Assembly: GCA_001770355.1 (NCBI GenBank)
Contig: MEQV01000003.1
Span: forward strand, 11,973 to 20,059
Direction of reading: 5' to 3'
DNA length: 8,087 bases
Origin: Betaproteobacteria bacterium RIFCSPLOWO2_02_FULL_62_17
GTDB lineage: Bacteria > Pseudomonadota > Gammaproteobacteria > Burkholderiales > SG8-39
Part shown: positions 1-6,529 of the stretch, piece after piece
Layout: every line of letters begins with the position of its first letter
Numbering within the stretch: position 1 is the first letter of the stretch
Position numbers and translations under genes: made by a program
The notes under the pieces: generated by a model
What the model was told of the DNA's origin: nothing
What the model saw: only the letters and a program-made list of their open reading frames with translations
The model's database searches: none

Positions 1-587
1 ATGGCTCCCGGATCGGTATTGCCTTCGCGCCGCGCCCGTTCCTTGGCATCCACCCAGTATTTCAGATCGCGCCGCGCTTCCTCGGTGTAGCGATTCCATT
101 TGGGGTCGGTAGGCATGGTCACTTCGAGCCGGATGCCGGCGGGATCGTGAAAGTACACACTGAGGAATTGCCCGTCATGGTCGACGGGGCCGCGCGTTTC
201 CACGCCGTTCTGGTTGAGCCAGACCCTCCACCGCACAACCTCTTCGCGGGAATTCACCTGGAAGGCAAAGTGATTGAAGATGTCGTACACGGGGTGTGAA
301 GATTTTGCCGGAGGCGGCAGCATCGGAGACTCGAAGAAAGCAATCGTCGCACCATCGCCCATGCGGAAAAAAAGATGGATGAAGGGGAATTTGGTCTCTG
401 TCGAAGGGATGAAATCATCGACCACGGTATGCGCGATTTCCATGCCCATGATGCGGGTGTAGAAGTCCGCGGTGGCCGCGGCATCATGCGTGACAAACGC
501 GGCATGATTGAGCATCTTTGGAATCAGCCGCGTATCGGGTCGGGCGCCCGCGGCGACTCCGGGTGCTTCATTGAGCGTTGTCTGCAT
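1..587 (-). CDS. VOC (glyoxalase/extradiol dioxygenase-fold) family protein, partial at window edge
   Basis: The frame is open from an ATG at 587 to the window edge, giving 195 codons without a stop, so the C-terminus is missing. A vicinal-oxygen-chelate domain spans about residues 22-160: a first half starting at LNHAAFVTHD, a strand with TIAFFES, a second half starting at FNHFAFQV, and the closing strand DPAGIRLEV. H28, E86, H106 and E155 fall where the four VOC metal-ligand positions are expected, so a metal-dependent enzyme is likely. The tail after residue 160 is charged (WNRYTEEARRDLKYW) and probably helical. The start is well fixed by an AGGAGGAGGA tract 6 nt upstream. VOC proteins include glyoxalase I, extradiol ring-cleavage dioxygenases, epimerases and thiol transferases. 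The substrate here cannot be named. The gene is divergent from the truncated tctC at 713. Family assignment is firm; function is open. Confidence 0.85.
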   Translation of the reverse strand, partial: MQTTLNEAPGVAAGARPDTRLIPKMLNHAAFVTHDAAATADFYTRIMGMEIAHTVVDDFIPSTETKFPFIHLFFRMGDGATIAFFESPMLPPPAKSSHPVYDIFNHFAFQVNSREEVVRWRVWLNQNGVETRGPVDHDGQFLSVYFHDPAGIRLEVTMPTDPKWNRYTEEARRDLKYWVDAKERARREGNTDPGA

Positions 588-592
588 GACAA

Positions 593-602
593 TCCTCCTC
601 CT
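593..602 (-). promoter_or_regulatory. Ribosome binding site of the VOC gene
   Basis: Read on the minus strand this is AGGAGGAGGA, an unusually full and repeated Shine-Dalgarno sequence with about 6 nt to the ATG at 587. It fixes the start codon and suggests efficient translation. Confidence 0.75.
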
Positions 603-712
603 GGAAAGAGCGACACCACGGTTTCGGAGCACATGTTACCTTAGCTTCGTTTATTCTCAGAAGTGGCGTTTCAACCTGCATTGATCCTCAAATTCCAAAC
701 CATGGAGCAATT

Positions 713-866
713 ATGGTTTTTGCCCGCGTCGTTGCCACGGTGCTGACTTGCTTGGCCCTGAATCCCTCCCTCGCCCAGGAGACCTATCCCTCAAAGCCAG
801 TGCGGCTGGTTTCGCCTTTCCCGGCCGCCGGGCCGCTGGATGTCATGGCGCGCCTGTACGCGCTCC
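713..866 (+). pseudogene. Truncated Bug/TctC-type solute-binding protein (5' remnant)
   Basis: From the ATG at 713 (GGAG at 704-707 as a plausible ribosome site) the frame reads a signal peptide with a hydrophobic core and likely cleavage at SLA-QE. It continues with the typical mature start ETYPSKPVRLVSPFPAAG and PLDVMARLYA, which matches the first ~50 residues of Bug/TctC periplasmic receptors, such as the intact copy at 3487. Similarity stops at about position 864. The frame then runs through arginine-rich sequence (LLRRATVPARRLRRLR) antisense to the end of the neighbouring MetE-like gene and hits a stop at 926-928, giving 71 aa. About 270 residues of a normal ~320-aa protein are missing, so no ligand-binding protein can be made. 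There is no internal frameshift or stop before the break, which points to a deletion or rearrangement joint rather than gradual decay. Confidence 0.8.
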
Positions 867-2033
867 TCAGGAGGGCCACAGTTCCCGCGAGGCGATTGCG
901 GCGCCTTCGGACAGCGCCCGCAACTTAGCCCAGCCGATCTGCGGATGCACGCGGCCGCCCATGCCGCAATCGCTGCCGGCGATGACGTTTTCCCGGCCAA
1001 CCACACCGGCATAGCGCACGATTCGGTCGGCCACCACTTCCGGGTGCTCGATCACATTGGTGGCGTGGCTGACTACACCGGGTATCAGAATCTTGCCCTC
1101 GGGAAGTTTCACCTCGCGCCACAGTTTCCATTCGTGCTCGTGGCGCGCATTGGCCGCTTCCAGCGAATACGCCTGGGCGCGCACTTTCAGCATCAGGTCG
1201 ACAATGTGCTTGAGAGGAATGTCCTCGGTGTGCGGGCCGTGATGACTGCCCCAGCAGACGTGGTAGCGGACCTTCGCCTCGGGGATGCCCTCGAGCGCGT
1301 AGTTGAGCGCTTCGATGCGAATCGCGGCGTAGCGGCGATATTCCTCGATGCTCGGCGCGGGAATGAAAGTCGGCCACGCATCGGGCAGGCCCGGATCGTC
1401 CACCTGCAAGAGAAATCCCGCATCAACGACACCTTTGTACTCAGGTCTGAGAATTTCGGCAATGGCGAATATGAACGCCTCGTCGCTCGGGTAATGCTCG
1501 TTGAACATGAAGTGATCCAGCCAGCCCGGTGCGATGACTGGAAAGAAGGCCTCTTCGGCCTTCACGCCCGCAAGTGCAGCGCGGAAAGTGTCGAGTTCGT
1601 CCTGCAGCTTGCCCAGGCCTTTATGCACCAGCGGGCCGTTGCATATCAGGCGCGTGCCCGGGGGCACCGCGAGCCGGGTATCGATCTTCTGCAGATACTC
1701 GTAGAACTCGCCGAACGCCTCGCGCTCGCGGCTGCGGCGCACGGTCACCGGAACCTCTCCAGGCTTGAGGGCACGCTGCTCGATCCCCGTGATGCGCTGC
1801 GAATAATACGGATAGCCGCGGCTCTTACCGAGTTCTCCGTCGCTGACGATATCGATGCCGACCTCCGCCTGGCGCCGCACTGTTTTGACAATGGACGATC
1901 TGCGCAGCGCTTCGTAGGTTTGCATGTCGTAGGGTTTGCCGGTGCGCACCTGCAGGTCGATGTCGGCAAATTCCGGCGGCCCCGCAAGCACGCCGGCGTG
2001 GGTGGTGAGAATACGTGCCGTACTGCGTTTCAT
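867..2033 (-). CDS. MetE-like cobalamin-independent methionine synthase family protein, copy 1 (divergent)
   Basis: A protein of 388 aa from the ATG at 2033. A GTG at 2057 in the same frame would add 8 residues inside the upstream gene, but the ATG lies just before the conserved RILTTH start, as in the paralogue. The fold is the MetE C-terminal (UROD/MetE-like) barrel. The Zn-site signature is present: HVC (H258, C260), a Glu at about 292 (SLEAANARHEHEW) and C356 (AGSDCG). The GIDIVSDGE motif supplies the Glu equivalent to E. coli E484. The thiol-binding loop is unusual: where the paralogue and the family have HVGS, this protein has HAGV, so the Ser corresponding to E. coli MetE S433 is Val. 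At this size it is a lone catalytic domain, as in core-MetE proteins and epoxyalkane:coenzyme M transferase. Methyl or alkyl transfer to a thiol is the family role; the substrate is unknown. It follows copy 2 by 2 nt, so translation is probably coupled. Confidence 0.85.
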   Translation of the reverse strand: MKRSTARILTTHAGVLAGPPEFADIDLQVRTGKPYDMQTYEALRRSSIVKTVRRQAEVGIDIVSDGELGKSRGYPYYSQRITGIEQRALKPGEVPVTVRRSREREAFGEFYEYLQKIDTRLAVPPGTRLICNGPLVHKGLGKLQDELDTFRAALAGVKAEEAFFPVIAPGWLDHFMFNEHYPSDEAFIFAIAEILRPEYKGVVDAGFLLQVDDPGLPDAWPTFIPAPSIEEYRRYAAIRIEALNYALEGIPEAKVRYHVCWGSHHGPHTEDIPLKHIVDLMLKVRAQAYSLEAANARHEHEWKLWREVKLPEGKILIPGVVSHATNVIEHPEVVADRIVRYAGVVGRENVIAGSDCGMGGRVHPQIGWAKLRALSEGAAIASRELWPS

Positions 2034-2035
2034 CG

Positions 2036-3238
2036 TCAGGTTGACTTTCTGCCCCACAGTTCCTGCGTCGCAATGCGCGCGCCTTCAACCAGCGCATCCA
2101 GCTTGGCCCACATCACCGTCGGATGCACGCGTCTTACCAGCGGTCCCTGCGCAAAACCGCAGTCGGTGCCGCCGATGACATTTTCCCTGCCCACCAGGCG
2201 CGCAAGGCGGACCAGGCGTTCGGCCACCAGCTCGGGGTGCTCAACCACGTTGGTGTGGTGGCTGACCACGCCCGGAATCAGCACACTGCCCTCGGGCAGC
2301 TTCACTTTCTCCCAGACGCGCCACTCATGCTCGTGCCGCGCGTTGGCGCCTTCGATCAGGTAGCCGCCGACGCGCACCTGCATAACCAGATCAACGATAT
2401 TCCGAAGCGGCACATCGGCACTATGTGGTCCGCTCCAGCTGCCCCAGCAGATATGGTAGCGCGTGCGCTCCTCTGGTATTCCCTCGAGCGCGTGGTTGAG
2501 CGCCGTGAGGCGCATCTCGGCCCACTTGCGGTAGTCCGCAAGAGTTCCCGGCGGGACCATGCGCTCAAACGCGAACGGCAAATGAGCATCGTCTACCTGC
2601 AGGGTCAGACCCGCGTCGACGATCGCGCGGTATTCGCTGCGTAGCGCCTCCGCCACGGCAAACGTGTACGCCTCGTCGTCGGCGTAATGCTCCTCCTTGC
2701 GCTCGGGCACGACACTCCCTGGGGCCACCACCGGCAGGAAGCCCGAATCGATGTTCGCCTTGCGCAAGCCCTGCTTGAGATTGTCTATGTCCCGGCCAAC
2801 CAGCGCCTGTCCCTTGTAGCTGATCGGCGCGGTACAGACCCAGCGGCCCGGCGCGCGCAGTGACACACCCTGCTGCGTCTTGTCCCATTCGGCGTAGAAC
2901 TCGGGGAAGGTCTCGCGGTCGCGGCCGGTCAGCGAGGCCGCCCCTGCGGAAGGTTTCTCGCCCGGGCGCAGCAACCGGAACTCGAATCCATTCAGGCGGT
3001 CCATGACATACCTGGACCAAGTCTGGGTCTTGCCGTATTCGCCGTCACTGACAATATCAATGCCGGTTTGCGCCTGTTTGCGCACTACCTGCGCCACCGA
3101 AGCACGCAGGCACTCGGCATAAGCGCTCTCGTCATAGGTTTCGCCGTCCTGCATGCGGCGGTAAAACTCCGCCAGCTCCGGCGGCCGCACCAGGCTGCCG
3201 ACGTGGGTGGTCAGGATACGATCAACGCTATGCGCCAT
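2036..3238 (-). CDS. MetE-like cobalamin-independent methionine synthase family protein, copy 2
   Basis: A protein of 400 aa from the ATG at 3238, which has GGAGA about 8 nt upstream. An in-frame ATG at 3253 (405 aa) has no good ribosome site, so the internal ATG is preferred. It is a single MetE-type catalytic barrel. The N-terminal TTHVGSL loop keeps the Ser used for homocysteine in MetE, GIDIVSDGE supplies the conserved Glu, and the Zn ligands appear as HIC (H262, C264), Glu at about 296 (LIEGANARHEHEW) and C360 (GGTDCG). It is similar to copy 1 along its full length but clearly diverged, so the duplication is old or the copies were acquired separately. It lacks the N-terminal half of true MetE (~750 aa), so it may act in Met synthesis from an alternative methyl donor or in catabolic thiol alkyl transfer. 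It is first gene of a two-gene operon, divergent from the Bug receptor gene at 3487. Confidence 0.87.
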   Translation of the reverse strand: MAHSVDRILTTHVGSLVRPPELAEFYRRMQDGETYDESAYAECLRASVAQVVRKQAQTGIDIVSDGEYGKTQTWSRYVMDRLNGFEFRLLRPGEKPSAGAASLTGRDRETFPEFYAEWDKTQQGVSLRAPGRWVCTAPISYKGQALVGRDIDNLKQGLRKANIDSGFLPVVAPGSVVPERKEEHYADDEAYTFAVAEALRSEYRAIVDAGLTLQVDDAHLPFAFERMVPPGTLADYRKWAEMRLTALNHALEGIPEERTRYHICWGSWSGPHSADVPLRNIVDLVMQVRVGGYLIEGANARHEHEWRVWEKVKLPEGSVLIPGVVSHHTNVVEHPELVAERLVRLARLVGRENVIGGTDCGFAQGPLVRRVHPTVMWAKLDALVEGARIATQELWGRKST

Positions 3239-3333
3239 CGCAGCTTCTCCCATAATGAATCAACCGCAATTCTCATGGCGCCACTTTTGCGCCCGGCCTG
3301 GTCTGATCAAAGTTGCCGCACCATCGATCAGCT

Positions 3334-3395
3334 TTCAGCGCAGCAAAGGTGCGTTCTTGCACCGGCTCACGGCTTCGGATAGATTGAGCGCTGAA
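3334..3395. repeat. Nested inverted repeats, possible operator or leader structure
   Basis: TTCAGCGC (3334-3341) is the exact reverse complement of GCGCTGAA (3388-3395). Between them sits a second hairpin, GGTGC (3348-3352) with GCACC (3359-3363) around a 6-nt loop. The outer arms can be extended imperfectly into flanking GATC sequence. The arms are short and could be chance, but their placement midway between divergent genes fits an operator. Confidence 0.35.
3357..3385 (+). promoter_or_regulatory. Candidate sigma70 promoter for the tctC gene
   Basis: TTGCAC (3357-3362) and TAGATT (3380-3385) are separated by 17 nt. The -35 box keeps TTG only and the -10 box matches 4 of 6 consensus bases, so this is a weak candidate. 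It lies inside the nested inverted repeat, which would let a regulator bound there block it. Confidence 0.25.
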
Positions 3396-3472
3396 GGATC
3401 AGCCTACGCTCCCACGCTCATTATGCGAGCGGGCACAATAAGCGAAAATTGCAGTCGCCACAATGACAAGAC

Positions 3473-3478
3473 AAGGAG
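3473..3478 (+). promoter_or_regulatory. Ribosome binding site of tctC
   Basis: AAGGAG at 3473-3478 lies 8 nt before the ATG at 3487. This favours that start over the in-frame ATG at 3463, which lies upstream of the site and would add eight residues before the signal peptide. Confidence 0.65.
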
Positions 3479-3486
3479 CGTCACAA

Positions 3487-4458
3487 ATGAAGACAAGCGA
3501 CTGGTTTTCCGGGTTTCTGGTCGCATTGTGCTTCGCTGCGGCGAACCACGTAGCGGCGCAAAACTATCCCGGCAAGGCCATCCGTTTCATCGTTCCGGTC
3601 GCTGCAGGGTCCGGCTTCGACGTCACGGCACGGATGATTTCCGAGCGACTGGCAAAAAAATTCGGCCAACCCGTGCTGGTAGAGAATCAGCCCGGAGCAG
3701 GCACCACCCTGGGTCTGGCCACGGTAGCGAGAGCGGGCCCGGACGGTTACACCATCGGCATGATGCTATCGCCGGCGACCATCCAGCAGTCGCTGATCAG
3801 CAATATGGGTTTCGACACCCGCAAGAATCTGGCACCGATCATCCTCATCGGCTGGGATTTCAACATTCTGGTGGTGACACCTTCCGTACCGGTCAATTCC
3901 GTGCAGCAACTCATTGACTATCTCAAGGCTAATCCGGACAAGATCAATTACGCCTCGGGCGGCAACGGCACGCCCGCCCACATCGCCGCAGAGTTCTTCA
4001 AACAAAGCACCGATACACGGATGGTCCATATTCCCTACAAAGCCGCGGATGCGGCAGTGCAGGATCTGCTTGGGGATCGCGTGCAACTGATGTTCGGCAA
4101 CGTGCCGGCAACGCAGGCGCATATCCGCTCGGGCAAGCTGCGCGCGCTGGCCATCGTCGGCAAGTCGCGTCTTGCCGCGCTGCCCGATGTGCCCAGCATG
4201 GCCGATCTGGGCTACCCGAATATCGACGTGCCGAACTGGACCGGGATCGCGGCACCGGCTGGCACTCCCGCAGCGATCATCTCCTTGCTGCACAAGGAGA
4301 TTGCCACCGTCATGGGCGATGCGGAGGTGCGTGAACGCATCACCCGCGGCAGCACTGTGATCGATGTCGGCAGCCCTGAAATGATGGGCAAGCTGATCGT
4401 CGCCGATGTCGCGCGCTGGGCGGAGGTGATCAGAAAGGCCGGTATCAAGGGCAACTGA
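3487..4458 (+). CDS. Bug/TctC family tripartite tricarboxylate transporter periplasmic binding protein
   Basis: A 323-aa protein, the normal length for the family. Residues 1-24 are a Sec signal peptide with a hydrophobic core FLVALCFAAA and likely cleavage at VAA-QN. The mature chain has the family hallmarks in order: YPGKAIRFIVPVAAGSGFDV (27-46) with the following TAR, ENQPGAGTTLG (66-76) and GPDGYTI (84-90), INYASGGNGTPAHIA (153-167), HIPYKAADAAVQDLLGDRVQ (181-200), LRALAI and LPDVPSMADLGYP (232-244). Bug proteins bind small carboxylates, amino acids or related compounds in the periplasm and deliver them to TctAB-type permeases or act as sensors. No tctA or tctB is present, which is common for these orphan receptors. 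Divergence from the MetE-like pair suggests its ligand may be connected to that pathway (inference). The ligand cannot be read from the sequence. Confidence 0.93.
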   Translation: MKTSDWFSGFLVALCFAAANHVAAQNYPGKAIRFIVPVAAGSGFDVTARMISERLAKKFGQPVLVENQPGAGTTLGLATVARAGPDGYTIGMMLSPATIQQSLISNMGFDTRKNLAPIILIGWDFNILVVTPSVPVNSVQQLIDYLKANPDKINYASGGNGTPAHIAAEFFKQSTDTRMVHIPYKAADAAVQDLLGDRVQLMFGNVPATQAHIRSGKLRALAIVGKSRLAALPDVPSMADLGYPNIDVPNWTGIAAPAGTPAAIISLLHKEIATVMGDAEVRERITRGSTVIDVGSPEMMGKLIVADVARWAEVIRKAGIKGN

Positions 4459-4460
4459 TT

Positions 4461-4506
4461 ACCACTTGCGTGGTGTTCGGCCCGGGCGGGCAAAGCGCCC
4501 TGTTTT
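4461..4506 (+). terminator. Probable terminator after tctC
   Basis: Two nucleotides after the tctC stop there is a tight hairpin, ACCAC-TTGC-GTGGT (4461-4474). It is followed by GGGCG (4484-4488) pairing with CGCCC (4496-4500) and then TGTTTT. The second stem with its short T-run is the more terminator-like element. Confidence 0.45.
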
Positions 4507-4515
4507 GGAAACTTG

Positions 4516-4544
4516 GTCCGGCGATTCCCTTCCACGCACCGGAC
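4516..4544 (-). terminator. Possible terminator after the TRAP permease gene
   Basis: GTCCGG (4516-4521) pairs with CCGGAC (4539-4544) around a 17-nt loop, starting 5 nt past the permease stop when read on the minus strand. Only a short T-run follows, so it is a weak candidate. It lies in the 91-nt gap between two convergent genes. Confidence 0.3.
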
Positions 4545-4549
4545 AATCA

Positions 4550-6508
4550 TCACGCGGCGGCAACCGCTTTCCTGCCGCGCCACTCCAGGACGATGAACAG
4601 CGCGGATACCGCGGCGCCGATGGCATTTGCCAGCCAGCTGTGGGCGATTGCCCCGCCGGGCGGAATCAGCAGCCCGATACCGCTTAGCGCCAGGACGATG
4701 CGCAGGATCCAACCGATGGGGCGCACGAAATATCCCGCCATGGCGATGCCGATGATCACGGTGCCGGCAAACGCGGTCGCCGCGGCCAGAAGTACCAGAT
4801 GGGCTGGACCCTGGAACAGCAGCAGCGGGTCGAACACGAAAATGAACGGAACCAAATAGGCGATGATCCCCAGGCGCATGCTCGCGTACCCGGTGCGCAT
4901 GGGACTGGCACCGGCGAGAGCCGCTCCGGCGAAGGAGGCAATGCAAACGGGAGGCGTGATCATGGAGAGCATCGCGTAATAGAAAACGAACATATGCGCC
5001 GCGAGCGGAGAAATTCCGAGTTTCGCCAGCGCCGGCGCAAGCGTCAAGGCGACAACGACGTAGACCGCGGTGGTCGGCATGCCCATTCCCAGGATCAGCG
5101 CAACAATGCCGGTGAGGGCAAGAATGACAATGATATTCGCAGCCCCCATCATGTCCACAAGCAGCGTGAAGATGAATGCGAGCCCGGTAATGGTGAGTAC
5201 GCCGATGACGATTCCCGCCACCGCACAGACCACCGCGACCTCCAGCATGGCTTGACCGGTGCCCTCCAGGACGGTCAGGAGTTTCTTGAAGGTGATCCGG
5301 TTTTCCTTGCGCAGAAAGCTGACTGGAATGGTCAGCGCGGCGGCGTAATAGGCCGCCTTGGCCGCTTCCAGGTTAAGGAAGAACAGGAAGTAGACGATGA
5401 TGCCGATGGGAAAGACAAAGATCCACCCTTTCTTGAGCACCGCGCCGAGCGGCGGGATCTGTTCCTCGGGGACCCGGGTGATCCCGGTCTTGCCGGCTTC
5501 CAGATCCACCTGGACAAAAAGTGCCACGTAATACAGGAGGGCCGGCAACAGGGCGGCGAGCGCCACCTGCGCGTACGGCATGCCGAGAAACTCCGCCATG
5601 ACGAATGCCGCAGCGCCCATGACCGGCGGCATGAGCTGGCCCCCGGTGGAGGCAACCGATTCCACCGCCCCGGCCACGTGGGGCTTATAGCCGGTACGCT
5701 TCATCAGCGGGATCGATATCGTCCCGGTCATCACCACGTTGGCCACAGGGCTCCCCGAGATGGTCCCGAAAAGCGCGCTGGAAACGAGGGACATCTTGGC
5801 CGCGCCTCCGCGGAACCGGCCCAGCAGCGAGGTGGCGATATCGGTGAAAAATTCGCCTCCTCCGGTCGCGAACAGAACCTGCCCGAACAGAATGTAGGCG
5901 ACCACGATGGTGGCGACGATGGTCAGCGGAATTCCCAGCAGGGAATTGGGATCGATGTACAGGTGGACCGCGATCTTTGACCAGGAGATCCCGCGCGCAT
6001 TGAGCATTCCCGGAAAAAGATAGGAATAGTGCGCGTAAAGAATGAATACGGCGGCGATGATCAGCAGCACCCAGCCGGTCATTCGCCGGCAGGCTTCCAT
6101 GGCCAGCACGATCGCAAGCCAACCAAGGATCACCTTGTCTAGTGTCAGTTCCCCGATCTCGTTGACGATCCGCGGGTAGTAAATGACCAGATAGCCGCCG
6201 ACCACGAGACTGAGCAGAGACAGCACCACGTCATACCACGGGACTTTCCGCCGGGAAGATCTGGCGCCTGCCGGCATGGAAATGAATGTGGAGGTCAGGA
6301 CCAGGATGAGGACAACGCCAAGGAACTGCTCCTGAAGCACAGCCGCCCCCATGCGGGAGGGAACATCAAAGGCGAACAGCAGCGAAACGACAGGAATCGC
6401 CATCAGGAGGAGGCGCTGAATCCCCCGGAGCCAGGGCATGTCAATTCGCCGGAAGCGCGCCTCTCCTTCAGGCGCCAAGGTCACGGGCACTTCTTGAACG
6501 GCCTTCAC
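4550..6508 (-). CDS. TRAP transporter fused permease (DctQ-like plus DctM-like)
   Basis: A 652-aa polytopic inner-membrane protein. The first ~170 residues form a four-helix DctQ-like part (segments near 31-47, 58-78, 92-111 and 127-158). The rest is the DctM-like transport domain: GGGEFFTDIA at 216-225, SGSPVANVVMTG at 251-262, ASTGGQLMPPVMGAAAF at 286-302, LGMGMPTTAVY at 473-483 and ITPPVCIASFAGAALAGASP at 517-536. These are hallmark motifs of fused TRAP permeases, which pair with TAXI receptors and use an ion gradient to import solutes. Extra helices follow at about 568-592, 599-615 and 622-641. The start is a GTG at 6508: a stop lies 24 nt upstream in frame and no earlier ATG exists. The ribosome site is poor, and the 21-nt gap after the receptor gene suggests coupled translation. 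The substrate is not inferable. Confidence 0.93.
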   Translation of the reverse strand: MKAVQEVPVTLAPEGEARFRRIDMPWLRGIQRLLLMAIPVVSLLFAFDVPSRMGAAVLQEQFLGVVLILVLTSTFISMPAGARSSRRKVPWYDVVLSLLSLVVGGYLVIYYPRIVNEIGELTLDKVILGWLAIVLAMEACRRMTGWVLLIIAAVFILYAHYSYLFPGMLNARGISWSKIAVHLYIDPNSLLGIPLTIVATIVVAYILFGQVLFATGGGEFFTDIATSLLGRFRGGAAKMSLVSSALFGTISGSPVANVVMTGTISIPLMKRTGYKPHVAGAVESVASTGGQLMPPVMGAAAFVMAEFLGMPYAQVALAALLPALLYYVALFVQVDLEAGKTGITRVPEEQIPPLGAVLKKGWIFVFPIGIIVYFLFFLNLEAAKAAYYAAALTIPVSFLRKENRITFKKLLTVLEGTGQAMLEVAVVCAVAGIVIGVLTITGLAFIFTLLVDMMGAANIIVILALTGIVALILGMGMPTTAVYVVVALTLAPALAKLGISPLAAHMFVFYYAMLSMITPPVCIASFAGAALAGASPMRTGYASMRLGIIAYLVPFIFVFDPLLLFQGPAHLVLLAAATAFAGTVIIGIAMAGYFVRPIGWILRIVLALSGIGLLIPPGGAIAHSWLANAIGAAVSALFIVLEWRGRKAVAAA

Positions 6509-6529
6509 GAAACGGCGATGCGATCCCGG

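Larger units (their letters stand above)
3239..3486. promoter_or_regulatory. Divergent control region between the MetE-like operon and tctC
   Basis: These 248 nt separate two divergent start codons and must hold the promoters for both sides. No convincing small ORF was found. The region contains a wide inverted repeat with a nested hairpin and a possible sigma70 promoter, listed separately. GATCAGC occurs twice in direct orientation (3326-3332 and 3397-3403), flanking the inverted repeat, which could mark binding sites of a shared regulator. No regulator gene lies in the window. Confidence 0.5.

Noticed and set aside
588..712. Promoters in the VOC/tctC-remnant divergent gap
   Set aside because: Both strands were scanned for -35/-10 pairs with 16-18 nt spacing; only poor matches were found, so no promoter is called although one for the VOC gene must be near.
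840..2363. 507-codon plus-strand open frame across both MetE-like genes
   Set aside because: It is antisense to two clearly homologous, Zn-motif-bearing proteins, shows no recognisable domain, and runs through the boundary between them. Long antisense frames are expected in GC-rich coding DNA.
867..3238. Recent tandem duplication of the MetE-like gene
   Set aside because: The two proteins align over their full length but differ at many positions, including the thiol loop, so this is not a recent copy event.
4799..5980. 393-codon plus-strand open frame inside the TRAP permease gene
   Set aside because: The translation is almost free of hydrophobic segments and very rich in Gly, His, Arg, Asp and Glu, as expected for the complement of a membrane-protein gene. 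The minus strand carries unmistakable TRAP permease motifs.
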